In this document: one piece after another, positions 25,209 to 32,558 of the stretch | How positions within the stretch are numbered: the first letter of the stretch is position 1 | Layout: each line of letters starts with the position of its first letter | NCBI RefSeq assembly: GCF_900119315.1 | Contig: NZ_LT827010.1 | Span: 7,124,001 to 7,188,000, forward strand | Length of the DNA: 64,000 bases | Source: Actinoplanes sp. SE50/110 | GTDB taxonomy: Bacteria; Actinomycetota; Actinomycetes; Mycobacteriales; Micromonosporaceae | Direction: 5' to 3' | Notes under the pieces: model-generated | What the model saw: the letters and a program-made list of their open reading frames with translations, nothing else | What the model was told of the DNA's origin: nothing | Database searches by the model: none | Program-made: the position numbers and the translations under genes

Positions 25209-26399
25209 TCAGAAGTACGTATGGAGCACGTCCACCACGCGCCGCTGCTCGTCGACCACCGGGATGTCGCGCCACTTGTCGAACGCCGTGCACGGGTGCG
25301 AGATCCCGAACCGCACCAGGTCACCGGGCTCCACTACGGTCCCGTCGGCCACCTGGAGATAGGTGTGGTGGTCGTTGAGCCGGGTCACCCGGAGCCCGTC
25401 GGCCGGCGCCGTCGTCCCGTCCGGCCGCCGCACCTCCCCCGGCACCGGTAGCCCCTCGTCGAACGGCGCGTCCCGCTTGCCCATCCCGGCGAGCGCCAGC
25501 CCGGGCTCGGGCGCCGACAGCACCTGGGCCCAGACTTCCAGGGCTGCGGTGAGCGGTCCTTCGCCGGGCACGCGCACGAACGGCGTCCGCTCCCGATAGA
25601 ACCCGTCGTCGTGGGTGACCGACGCCCCGCTGCGCAGGATCAGCCGCGCCCGCGGGGCAAGCGCCTTGAGACGATCGGTGACCCGGTCGAACCAGGCGCT
25701 CCCGCCGGCCGACACGATCGGCTCCTCCGGGAGCAGCCCGGCAGCGGACAGCTGCTCGAACCCCGCGGCCAGCCGATCCAGATAGGTGTCGACCTCCGCC
25801 AGGTCGGCAAGCTGCCCCTCGTAGCCGGTCAGTCCGGCCAGCTCGACCCCCGGCGCGGCGGCAACGGCCCGGGCCACCCGGTCCAGTTCGTCCAGCGTCC
25901 GCACACCGGTACGGCCGCCCGGATGCCCCAGCTCGACGAGGACCCGGATCCGTCCGGCCGCGGCCGCCGCGCGCACCCCGGCCAGTGAGTCGACCTGGAA
26001 ATACACCTCCCAGCCGGCGTCACTCTCGCCGGCCAGCCAGCGCAGCGCGATCGGGTCGAGCACCTGGTTGGCGATCAGCACCCGCTGCACCCCGAGCCGC
26101 CGCAGCACCAGAGCCTGATTCGCCGTGGCCACGGTCAGGCCCCACGCCCCGGCACGCAACTGGGCCTCGAGCAGCCCGGGCGCCATCGTCGTCTTGGCGT
26201 GCGGGGCGAAGTCGCATCCGTGCCGCCGGCAGTAGGCGGCCATCGTCGCGATGTTCGCCTCGACCGCGGCCTGCCGGATCACCAGCAGCGGCCAGGTGAA
26301 ACCGCCGCCGAAGATGCTCGGCCGTTCGGACGCGATCTGCTCGGCGGTCCGGCCGCCGTGCGGCAGCCAGAATCCTTTGCTCCGCCAGTCGATCGTCAC
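25209..26399 (-). CDS. D-threonine aldolase / D-serine deaminase-like PLP enzyme
   Basis: 396 residues of the alanine racemase-fold, metal-dependent PLP family (DSD1/D-threonine aldolase). The PLP-binding lysine is K69 in PHAKTTM. The C-terminal metal site His368/Cys370 appears in ISHPCTAFDKW, preceded by NDHHTYL. Start GTG 26399 has GGGAG upstream. Substrate is probably a D-beta-hydroxy amino acid (inference). A RidA protein and an amidohydrolase encoded 4-6 kb away suggest a shared D-amino-acid catabolic theme, since RidA detoxifies enamine intermediates from such PLP enzymes. Confidence 0.85.
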   Translation of the reverse strand: MTIDWRSKGFWLPHGGRTAEQIASERPSIFGGGFTWPLLVIRQAAVEANIATMAAYCRRHGCDFAPHAKTTMAPGLLEAQLRAGAWGLTVATANQALVLRRLGVQRVLIANQVLDPIALRWLAGESDAGWEVYFQVDSLAGVRAAAAAGRIRVLVELGHPGGRTGVRTLDELDRVARAVAAAPGVELAGLTGYEGQLADLAEVDTYLDRLAAGFEQLSAAGLLPEEPIVSAGGSAWFDRVTDRLKALAPRARLILRSGASVTHDDGFYRERTPFVRVPGEGPLTAALEVWAQVLSAPEPGLALAGMGKRDAPFDEGLPVPGEVRRPDGTTAPADGLRVTRLNDHHTYLQVADGTVVEPGDLVRFGISHPCTAFDKWRDIPVVDEQRRVVDVLHTYF

Positions 26400-26449
26400 T
26401 TCCGGCTCCCTTCGCTCGCGGTGTCGTCGCCGGTTGCGAGACTGCACGG

Positions 26450-27367
26450 ATGGTGGAGATCGCGCTGCCGGACTCGTTCACGCGTCGCGTCGCGCAGTGC
26501 TGGGGCGCTCCGGGGACCCGCTGGCTGGCTGATCTGCCGGAGATAGCCACCCGGGTGCTGCACGACTGGGATCTCCACCTGGACCGGCCCTGTCCGCTGA
26601 GCCTGAACTGGGTGACCCGGGTGCGCCGGGCGGACGGATCCGCCGCGGTGCTGAAGATGGGCATCCCCGGCGCGGATCATCTGTCGGACGAGGCGGCGGC
26701 GCTGGAGTTCTTCGCCGGGCGAGGCGCGGTGTCGATGCTCGCCCACGATGCCGCACGCGGCGCGATCCTGCTGGAGGAGGTCCGCCCGGGCCGGCCGGCC
26801 CGATCGCTGGTGCCGGACCGGGACGAGGACGCGACAGCCGCACTGATCGGGGTGATCCGCGGACTGCACCGCCCCGCGCCGCCCGGCATCGCCCTGCCCG
26901 AGCTGGCCGCCCGCCGCGCCACCTTCGACGAGCATCTGCGGCGTTTCCCGGATGACGGCCCGCTGCCGCGACACCTGGTCGAGCGGGCCGGGCGGCTGCT
27001 CACCGAACTGTGCGAGACCGCGATCGAGCGCGTCGTGCTGCACGGTGACCTGCACCACGACAACGTGCTGGCCGCGGGCCGCGAGCCGTGGCTGGTGATC
27101 GATCCTCACGGGCTGACCGGCGATCCCGGTTACGAGATCGGCGCCATGCTCTACAACCCCTACCCGATGGACGACGACACGGTGCTGCGCCTGGTGCCGG
27201 GGCGGATCGAGCAGCTCGCCGACGGGCTCGACATCCCGATCGAGCGGGTGGTCGCCTGGGGTTTCGTACAAGCGGTGCTGTCCGAAGTGTGGAACGCCAC
27301 CGGCGACGGCATCGCCACCGGGCGGCCGTTGCGCCTGGCGAGTCTGCTGCTGCCCCGCCTGCCATGA
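26450..27367 (+). CDS. Streptomycin 6-kinase/hydroxyurea phosphotransferase-like protein
   Basis: 305 residues of the APH_6/hydroxyurea kinase family. Motifs are VLHGDLHHDNVL (catalytic loop) and WLVIDPHGLTGDPGYEIGAMLYNP (metal-binding), both hallmark sequences; LKMGIPGADHLSDEAAAL contains the ATP-binding lysine. The gene is divergent from the D-amino acid enzyme (50 bases apart) and convergent with the hexosaminidase. Resistance to an aminoglycoside is possible, but many such homologues are intrinsic and of unknown substrate. Confidence 0.87.
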   Translation: MVEIALPDSFTRRVAQCWGAPGTRWLADLPEIATRVLHDWDLHLDRPCPLSLNWVTRVRRADGSAAVLKMGIPGADHLSDEAAALEFFAGRGAVSMLAHDAARGAILLEEVRPGRPARSLVPDRDEDATAALIGVIRGLHRPAPPGIALPELAARRATFDEHLRRFPDDGPLPRHLVERAGRLLTELCETAIERVVLHGDLHHDNVLAAGREPWLVIDPHGLTGDPGYEIGAMLYNPYPMDDDTVLRLVPGRIEQLADGLDIPIERVVAWGFVQAVLSEVWNATGDGIATGRPLRLASLLLPRLP

Positions 27368-27390
27368 CCGACCCACCCCGCCTGCGGTGG

Positions 27391-29019
27391 TCATGACCGC
27401 TCCCGCTCCAGGTCCGCGGTCATCTCCCGCAATTCCGCGAGACGATCATTGCGCGTACGCGGATTGCCGGGCGCGTCCGGTCGCGCGTCCCACGGTCGCG
27501 GCCCGCTCAGCGGCCGGTAGTTCACACCGAGGGCATCCAGGCGTTCCAGGTGTGCCGGCAGGCGTCTGATGAACTCGGTGAAGTCTCGCTCGGCCGGCCC
27601 CCAGACCGCCTCGGCGAAGGCGCACAGGCGCGGAAAGGCCTGATAGTCGACGCGGCGGGCGGACTCCATGTGCTCGGTCCAGAGGTTGGCCTGACCGCCG
27701 CGGACCAGCGCGGTCTCCGCCGGAGTGAGACCGGGCGGGACCGGATCGAACGCGAAGACGTCCTCGATGGTCAGCCGGGTGCCCACCGGCGTGGGCTCTC
27801 CGGGGTCGTCCGACTGGCGATAGTCCAGATAGACCGACATGTCCGGACACGACACCACCGGATGCCCCGCCCGGGCCGCGTGCGCCGCGGGACCGGGCCC
27901 ACGCCAGGCCGCGATCACCGCTCCGGGCGGCGCGCCACCGGCCAGGATCTCGTCCCAGCCGAACACGCGCCGGCCCCGGGTGGCGAGGTGGCCGGCCATC
28001 CGGGTGGTGAACCAGGGCTGCAGCCGATCCGGCCCGCCCAGACCCTCGGCCCGGATGCGGGCCTGGGCGACCGGACTGTCATGCCACTCGTCGGCGGGGC
28101 ACTCGTCGCCGCCGATCCCGATGAGCTCGCTCGGGAAGAGGTCACAGAGGTGATCGAGGACGGTGCGACAGAAGTCGAGCGCCTCCGGTCCCAGGTTGAG
28201 CACGTGCGGGGAGATGCCCCAGCCGGCCCGGACGTCGCCGGAGAAGCCGTTGCCCAACTCCGGATAGGCGGCGATGGCGGCCTGCATGTGCCCCGGCATG
28301 TCGACCTCGGGGACGACGGTGATGTGCCGGTCGGCGGCATAGGCCACGATCTCGCGCAGGTCGTCGTCGGAGTAGAAGCCGCCGTGCGGGCGGGCGTCGA
28401 ACCGCTCGTGCCGGCGGGAGCCTAGCATGGTGGCCGGCCGCCAGGCGCCGATCGAGGTGAGCCGTGGGCGGCCGGGCACCTCGAGTCGCCAGCCCTGGTC
28501 ATCGGTCAGGTGCAGGTGCAGCACGTTCAGCTTGTGGAAGGCGATCAGGTCGATCAGGCGGAGCACGTCGGCGACCGGCATGAAGTGGCGGGCGACGTCC
28601 AGCATCACGCCGCGCCAGGGGAAGCGGGGCGCATCGTCGACCCGGCCGGCGGGAATCGTCCACGGGCCGTCGGTCAGGCGCGCGCGGCGTAGCGTGACCG
28701 GGGGCAGCATCTGCCGGAGAGTCTGCGCGCCGTAGAAGACGCCGGCCGGTGAGCCGCCCCGGATCTCGATGCCGGTATCGCGCACCTCCAGCTGATAGGC
28801 CTCCGGTGCAAGCTCCGGAACTGTCCGCAGCCGGATCCCGTCCGGCCCGGGCAGAAGGTGGCCGCCGATCACCCGGCCCAGCGCGCCACGCAACCAGGCG
28901 GCCACCCCGGTCAGGGCGGGCCCGGCGTCCAGCGCGGTCCCGGGGCCGAGGTGGAAGGCGCCCTCGCCGGACGTGACCCGGGCCGGTCGCGGCACGATGC
29001 TCGTAAGTGGCTCGTTCAT
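27391..29019 (-). CDS. Beta-N-acetylhexosaminidase, GH20
   Basis: 542 residues, GH20 family, releasing terminal GlcNAc/GalNAc. The N-terminal GH20b domain leads to the TIM barrel: FPWRGVMLDVARHFM, HLHLTDDQGWRLE, and the catalytic Asp305-Glu306 pair in GIGGDECP. The GWDEI and LWTEHME motifs close the substrate pocket. No signal peptide is present, so it acts in the cytoplasm, probably on imported chitooligosaccharide or muropeptide-derived sugars. The gene is divergent from the regulator at 29094 and shares its control region. Confidence 0.93.
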   Translation of the reverse strand: MNEPLTSIVPRPARVTSGEGAFHLGPGTALDAGPALTGVAAWLRGALGRVIGGHLLPGPDGIRLRTVPELAPEAYQLEVRDTGIEIRGGSPAGVFYGAQTLRQMLPPVTLRRARLTDGPWTIPAGRVDDAPRFPWRGVMLDVARHFMPVADVLRLIDLIAFHKLNVLHLHLTDDQGWRLEVPGRPRLTSIGAWRPATMLGSRRHERFDARPHGGFYSDDDLREIVAYAADRHITVVPEVDMPGHMQAAIAAYPELGNGFSGDVRAGWGISPHVLNLGPEALDFCRTVLDHLCDLFPSELIGIGGDECPADEWHDSPVAQARIRAEGLGGPDRLQPWFTTRMAGHLATRGRRVFGWDEILAGGAPPGAVIAAWRGPGPAAHAARAGHPVVSCPDMSVYLDYRQSDDPGEPTPVGTRLTIEDVFAFDPVPPGLTPAETALVRGGQANLWTEHMESARRVDYQAFPRLCAFAEAVWGPAERDFTEFIRRLPAHLERLDALGVNYRPLSGPRPWDARPDAPGNPRTRNDRLAELREMTADLERERS

Positions 29020-29080
29020 CCTGCCTCCTTGACCTGCGGAGCGTTTTCCAGCACGCTACTACGAGCCACATACGAACCAC
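29002..29080. promoter_or_regulatory. Inverted and direct repeats in the divergent promoter (candidate operator)
   Basis: CGTAAGTGGCTCGT (29002-29015) and ACGAGCCACATACG (29061-29074) are inverted copies matching at 13 of 14 positions. A second direct copy of the half site, ACGAACCAC (29072-29080), follows the first ACGAGCCAC at an 11-base step, one helical turn. The sites flank the 74-base gap between the hexosaminidase and regulator starts. Confidence 0.6.
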
Positions 29081-29093
29081 CAGAAGAGACGCG

Positions 29094-30431
29094 ATGATCA
29101 TCGGGATCGTGGTCCACTCGGGTCAGCGGGGCCGCTTCACCGAGGCGGCCCGCACGCTGACCGGCGTCTCCTTCGCCTGGGCCGTCTACGAGCGGGAGGA
29201 GGAGATCCGGGACCGGGTCACCACGCTCCTGGCCGCCGGCCCGCTCGACGGTCTGCTGCTCGGGCCGGTCCCGCACGCCCGAGCCGGCGATCTGGTGCCG
29301 CCCGGTCTACCCGTCGCGATCACCCGGGCGGCCGCGCTCGACCTCGCCCTCGCCTGGGCCCGGGCCCGCGGCAACGGCTGGCCCGCCACCCCGGTCAGCA
29401 TCGACACCTTCCCCGACGAGACGGTCACCGAGGTGGCCGACGCGCTCGCCCTCGACCGTTCCGCCATCGCCACCCTTCCGTTCCGGCCCGAGCAGCCGAT
29501 CGCCGAGGTGGTGGCCTTCCACCAGGAGCACCTGGCGCGCACGGCCGCGCCCTACGTCATCACCGTCCGCACCGGGGTGGCCGCGGCGTTGGACGGACGG
29601 ACAGCGGTCCTGCAGGCGATGGCCACGCCCGGCACGGTCCGGGCGGATCTGCACGACCTGGTCTCCCGGGTGCGCGGTCAGCAGGCCGACGGGCAACGGT
29701 TCGCCGCCGCCGTCTTCCGCGCCCCCGCGCCCGGTGCCCGGGAGGCCCTGCGACAGGCCCTGTCCGCGCTTCCCGAGCTGGCCGACGCCTGGATCGACGA
29801 GCACGGGCCGCGCGCAGTCATCGCCTTCGCCCCGGCCGGGGTGTTCGAGACCCTCACCAGCCATTGGGTCAGTCTGCCGGGCGGCTTCCACCGAGGTCGC
29901 CGTGACCACGGACAGCCCGGCGAGCCCCCGGCGGCGGAGCCGGACGCCACGGTCGAGGATCCGGCCGGCCCGGCGGTCGGGTTCGGCATCGGCGCGTCCG
30001 CCCGCAGCAGCGTGGCGCTGGCCGAGCAGGCGGCGGATCGCGCCGAGCGCGCCGGGTCCACGTCCGGCTACCTGATCACCGAGGACGGCGTGATGATCGG
30101 CCCGATCGGTGCGGCCGATCCACCCCTGGCCTATTCGTATCGTGAGCACGGCGGTCTGGAGGAGCTCGCGGTGCGCGCCGGACTGAGCGCGGCGACGATG
30201 TCCCGGCTGGCCGCTCTGGAACGCTCCCTGGCCGGGCGGGCGATCACACCGGGCGAGCTGGCCCGGGCGCTCGGCATCACCGACCCGAGCGGGCGCCGGC
30301 TGATCCGCAAACTCGGCGAGGCCGGTCTGGTCGCCGGTGAGGGCAGTGCCCAGCCGCACCACAAGGGGCGCCCCACCCGCCTCTACCGGCTGACCATCCA
30401 GGCAGCGCTGACGGCGGGCGGTGCCGGATGA
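29094..30431 (+). CDS. HTH transcriptional regulator with large N-terminal sensor region
   Basis: 445 residues. The first ~300 residues form an unfamiliar domain (IGIVVHSGQRGRFTEAAR; LDGLLLGPVPHARAG) reminiscent of ligand-sensing receiver-like regions of PucR/PrpR-type regulators, but I do not recognise a named family. The C-terminus has a two-step winged helix (ATMSRLAALERSLAGRAITPGELARALGI, then GRRLIRKLGEAGLV). Start ATG 29094 has AGAAGAG upstream. The stop overlaps the amidohydrolase start (ATGA), so it heads a three-gene operon and likely controls this and the divergent hexosaminidase. Confidence 0.8.
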   Translation: MIIGIVVHSGQRGRFTEAARTLTGVSFAWAVYEREEEIRDRVTTLLAAGPLDGLLLGPVPHARAGDLVPPGLPVAITRAAALDLALAWARARGNGWPATPVSIDTFPDETVTEVADALALDRSAIATLPFRPEQPIAEVVAFHQEHLARTAAPYVITVRTGVAAALDGRTAVLQAMATPGTVRADLHDLVSRVRGQQADGQRFAAAVFRAPAPGAREALRQALSALPELADAWIDEHGPRAVIAFAPAGVFETLTSHWVSLPGGFHRGRRDHGQPGEPPAAEPDATVEDPAGPAVGFGIGASARSSVALAEQAADRAERAGSTSGYLITEDGVMIGPIGAADPPLAYSYREHGGLEELAVRAGLSAATMSRLAALERSLAGRAITPGELARALGITDPSGRRLIRKLGEAGLVAGEGSAQPHHKGRPTRLYRLTIQAALTAGGAG

Positions 30432-31684
30432 CGTTCGACATCCTGCTCACCGGCGGCACTCTGCTGCCGGCCGGCCCCGGGCCGGCCGGGGTCCGGCGCA
30501 ACATCGGCGATGTCGCGATCCGGGACGGGCGCATCGCCGCGATCGGGCCGGCCCTGCCCCGCGACGCCCACCGCGTGGTGGACGTCTCCGGACGACTGGT
30601 CACCCCGGGCCTGATCGACCTGCACACGCATGTCGGACCGGGCTACTGGGGAATCGACCCCGACCCGGTGGCGTGGCACTCCGGGGTGACCACATGGGTG
30701 GACGCCGGCTCCGCCGGGGCGTACACGTTGGACGGACTGCGCCGGGTCGCGGCCGCGGCCACCGTCCGGGTGCCCGCCCTGCTCAACATCTCGGCAATCG
30801 GCTTGGCCGGCCGCACCGGGGAAAGCCGCGACCTGGCCACCTGTGACGTCCCCCTGGCGATCGACACCATTCAGACCCACCGGGAACTCATCCGCGGCGT
30901 CAAGGTGCGCATCGACCGGGACACCGTCGGCGACAACGGGATCGAGCCACTGCGCCGGGGCCTGACCGCGGCCGAGGCCTGCGGAGTGCCGGTGATGGTC
31001 CACATCGGCACCGCCCCACCCCGGCTGGACGAGGTGCTTGACCTGCTACGGCCGGGCGACATCGTGACGCACTGCGCCAGCGGCATCGCCGCCCCACTCG
31101 GCCCGGCGGTGCACGCGGCAGCCGGACGTGGCGTGCTCCTCGATCTCGGGCACGGCTCCGGCGGGTTCGCCTTCGACGTCCTCCAGGCGCAACTCGACGC
31201 GGGGCTGATGCCGCACACCGTCTCCACCGACCTGCACGCCCGGTCGCTGTACGGGCCGGTCTTCGATCTGCCCACCACGATGGCCAAACTCCTGGCGGTC
31301 GGTGTCCCGCTGCCCGAGGTGATCGCCGCGGCCACCGTCCACCCGGCCCGGGCGCTGGGACTCCCTGGCGGCACCCTCGCGATCGGCGCTCCCGCCGACC
31401 TCGCGATCTTCCGGGTACGCGACGAGGAGTTCCCGGTCGTCGACGCGCACCGGGAGGTCCGCATCTCGCCGGTGCGCCTGGTGAACGAAGCCACCTACGT
31501 CGGCGGCGCCCTGCTCCCGCCGCGGCTGCCGGCCCCACCCGCACCGTGGATCCCGCTCACCGAAGCTCAGCGCGCCGCCCTCGACCAGCGGGCGCGCCAC
31601 ATCCGTGACCTGCTCGCCACACCCTTGGTCGGGGTGGACGGGCTGGCCGAACAGTTTCCGAGAGATCAACCGAGGAGTTCATGA
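30428..31684 (+). CDS. Amidohydrolase/deacetylase (dihydroorotase-like)
   Basis: 418 residues of the amidohydrolase superfamily. Metal ligands are all visible: His66-x-His68 (DLHTH), carboxylated-lysine candidate K159 (RGVKVRID), His192, His215 and Asp268 (VSTDLH). This is the binuclear set seen in D-aminoacylase/dihydroorotase-like deacetylases. In related clusters such enzymes act on N-acyl amino acids or amino sugars (family knowledge); here that is inference from the RidA, GH20 and D-amino acid enzyme nearby. Overlaps the regulator at its start and RidA at its end. Confidence 0.88.
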   Translation: MTFDILLTGGTLLPAGPGPAGVRRNIGDVAIRDGRIAAIGPALPRDAHRVVDVSGRLVTPGLIDLHTHVGPGYWGIDPDPVAWHSGVTTWVDAGSAGAYTLDGLRRVAAAATVRVPALLNISAIGLAGRTGESRDLATCDVPLAIDTIQTHRELIRGVKVRIDRDTVGDNGIEPLRRGLTAAEACGVPVMVHIGTAPPRLDEVLDLLRPGDIVTHCASGIAAPLGPAVHAAAGRGVLLDLGHGSGGFAFDVLQAQLDAGLMPHTVSTDLHARSLYGPVFDLPTTMAKLLAVGVPLPEVIAAATVHPARALGLPGGTLAIGAPADLAIFRVRDEEFPVVDAHREVRISPVRLVNEATYVGGALLPPRLPAPPAPWIPLTEAQRAALDQRARHIRDLLATPLVGVDGLAEQFPRDQPRSS

Positions 31685-32064
31685 TGCCCAAGCGCGCTGT
31701 GATGACCGACAAGGCGGCGCCGGTCGGCGGCCCGTACTCGCACGCCGTCGTCGCCGGCGACACCATCTACCTGGCCGGTGCCATCCCGGCGCTGCCCGAT
31801 GGGACCCGGGTGACCGGCACTTTCGCCGAGCAGGCACATGCCGCCTTCCGGAACCTGGCCGCGGTCGCCGAGGCCGCCGGAGCGAGCCTCGACGACGCCG
31901 TGCGGGTCGGGGTCTACCTGCGGGATTTCGGAGACTTCGCCGAGATGAACGAGATCTACCAGCAGTACATCAAGGGCGAACACCGTCCCGTCCGGACGAC
32001 TCTCCCGGTCCCGCTGGTCGGCTTCGACATCGAGATCGACGCCATCCTCTACGTCGGCGATTGA
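31684..32064 (+). CDS. ridA: RidA family deaminase (reactive enamine/imine hydrolase)
   Basis: 126 residues with the YjgF/RidA fold. The catalytic arginine lies in RPVRTTLPV (Arg104) and the trimer-forming signatures VGGPYSHAVVAGDTIYLAG are intact. RidA hydrolyses 2-aminoacrylate and related enamines made by PLP-dependent dehydratases. The start was set to the second ATG because GAGGAG lies six bases upstream; an ATG at 31681 is also in frame. It overlaps the amidohydrolase stop and ends the operon. It fits as a damage-control enzyme for the D-amino-acid enzyme at 25.2 kb. Confidence 0.9.
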   Translation: MPKRAVMTDKAAPVGGPYSHAVVAGDTIYLAGAIPALPDGTRVTGTFAEQAHAAFRNLAAVAEAAGASLDDAVRVGVYLRDFGDFAEMNEIYQQYIKGEHRPVRTTLPVPLVGFDIEIDAILYVGD

Positions 32065-32558
32065 CCCACGGCGACGCAAGCCGCAGACGGCGAATCCCGC
32101 CGGCGAGCAGCAGGCGGCACGGCCCTGCAGGGCTGCAAGGCGGCGGGCCGCGGGCGGCAAACGGGCGCGGAAGGCGCGAGCCGCAGGCAGAGACAGGTCG
32201 CGGGCGAGCGCGGAACGCGCGGCCGGACCCGGGCGGGTAAGGGCGGGCCCGGGCGGTGCGGGCGGGCCCGGGCGGTGCGGGCGGGCCCGGGCGGTGCGGG
32301 CGGGCCCGGGCGGTGCGGGCGAGCCCGGGCGGGCCCGGGCAGACGCTGGCGTGGTGTGGCCGGTGGCGGGTGGCCTGCGGTGGAGACATGAGGGCGGCGG
32401 GCCTGCGGTGGAGGCGTGGGGGCCGCGGGCCTGCGTTCAGTGGATGCGGCTGCGGGGGGAGGGAACGAGGCTGGTCAGAGCAGCGATGGGAGGGGTGTTC
32501 GCATCCGGTGGGGAGGGAGTGCGGATAGGGCGTGACTCTCCTGGGTAGAGGAACAGCC
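32065..32558 (+). other. 494-bp intergenic region with GC-rich tandem repeats
   Basis: No gene is supported here. From 32242 to 32317 four exact 19-base units containing GGGCCCGGG palindromic cores stand in tandem, with a degenerate copy to 32340. A looser pair of repeats (GGCCTGCGGTGGAG) follows at 32369-32430. GAGGAACAGCC provides the ribosome site for the kinase at 32559. Confidence 0.8.
32242..32340. repeat. 19-bp intergenic tandem repeat, 4+ copies
   Basis: Units start at 32242, 32261, 32280 and 32299 with a degenerate fifth. Each carries CGGGCCCGGGC, which is self-complementary, so the array could form cruciforms or multiple hairpins. Confidence 0.9.
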
